A stretch of DNA of 64,000 nt from Dryas octopetala (Eukaryota > Streptophyta > Magnoliopsida > Rosales > Rosaceae): assembly GCA_963921425.1 (NCBI GenBank), contig OY992835.1, positions 18,042,001 through 18,106,000 on the forward strand, given 5' to 3'. Below, in pieces: positions 63,875-64,000 of the stretch. The position numbers and the translations under genes were made by a program. The notes below the pieces were generated by a model. That model made no database searches and was not told where the DNA came from. It was given only the letters and a program-made list of their open reading frames with translations. The stretch's first letter is position 1; every line of letters starts with the position of its first letter.

Positions 63875-64000
63875 ATTATATTATATTATATTTGAAATCA
63901 CATAAGTTTTGACATTACTTATATAATATGTAAGTCTTCTCTCTTAGTGATTACTTGTTTCCTATTTATAAATCATCAAACTTCTTTTCTTTTTCCCTAA

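Overview
This is plant nuclear DNA, most likely from a woody eudicot. The evidence is intron-rich genes with GT-AG splicing, closest by eye to Arabidopsis-type eudicot families, plus AT-rich intergenic DNA crowded with MITEs, a Tat-lineage Ty3/gypsy LTR-retrotransposon remnant and a nuclear insertion of chloroplast ndhH. Species cannot be fixed from the sequence alone; a Rosaceae-like genome is a guess.

Layout. 0-7 kb: an intact 15-exon alanine aminotransferase on the minus strand with a mitochondrial-type leader. 7-11.5 kb: repeat-rich DNA bounded by a diverged inverted repeat. 11.6-14.6 kb: a pectinesterase/pectinesterase-inhibitor gene (minus). 15.3-21.2 kb: a broken Tat-type retrotransposon with LTR, primer-binding site, frameshifted gag and protease. 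Its reverse transcriptase, RNase H and most of integrase are deleted, and the tail is duplicated. 23.1 kb: the ndhH fragment. 24.5-30.3 kb: a second pectinesterase (minus) with a 3.9 kb intron. 30.4-36.6 kb: gene-poor DNA with foldback elements. 37.3-43.0 kb: a complete Pumilio/NOP9-type gene (APUM23 class, plus). 43.2-45.6 kb: a tandem duplication carrying a small secreted CLE-like peptide gene, one copy intact and one broken. 48.4-51.0 kb: a membrane-anchored UBE2J-type ubiquitin-conjugating enzyme (UBC33/34 class, plus). 51-64 kb: no convincing gene, but three TIR elements of one Mutator-like family, foldback MITEs, hAT-like MITEs and simple repeats.

The genes do not form one pathway. The two pectinesterases share an intron position and orientation but differ clearly in sequence, so they are separate members of the family. 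All five full genes reconstruct to uninterrupted frames after splicing (545, 585, 576, 754 and 237 residues), and the intact CLE-like gene encodes 81 residues.

The least explained signal is a set of at least ten tiny insertions (14-28 bp). Each is essentially a poly(A) tract with a few preceding bases, often ending GGCC or GACC, and is flanked by 10-17 bp target-site duplications. They look like extremely 5'-truncated target-primed retrotransposition products. No new multi-gene system was found.
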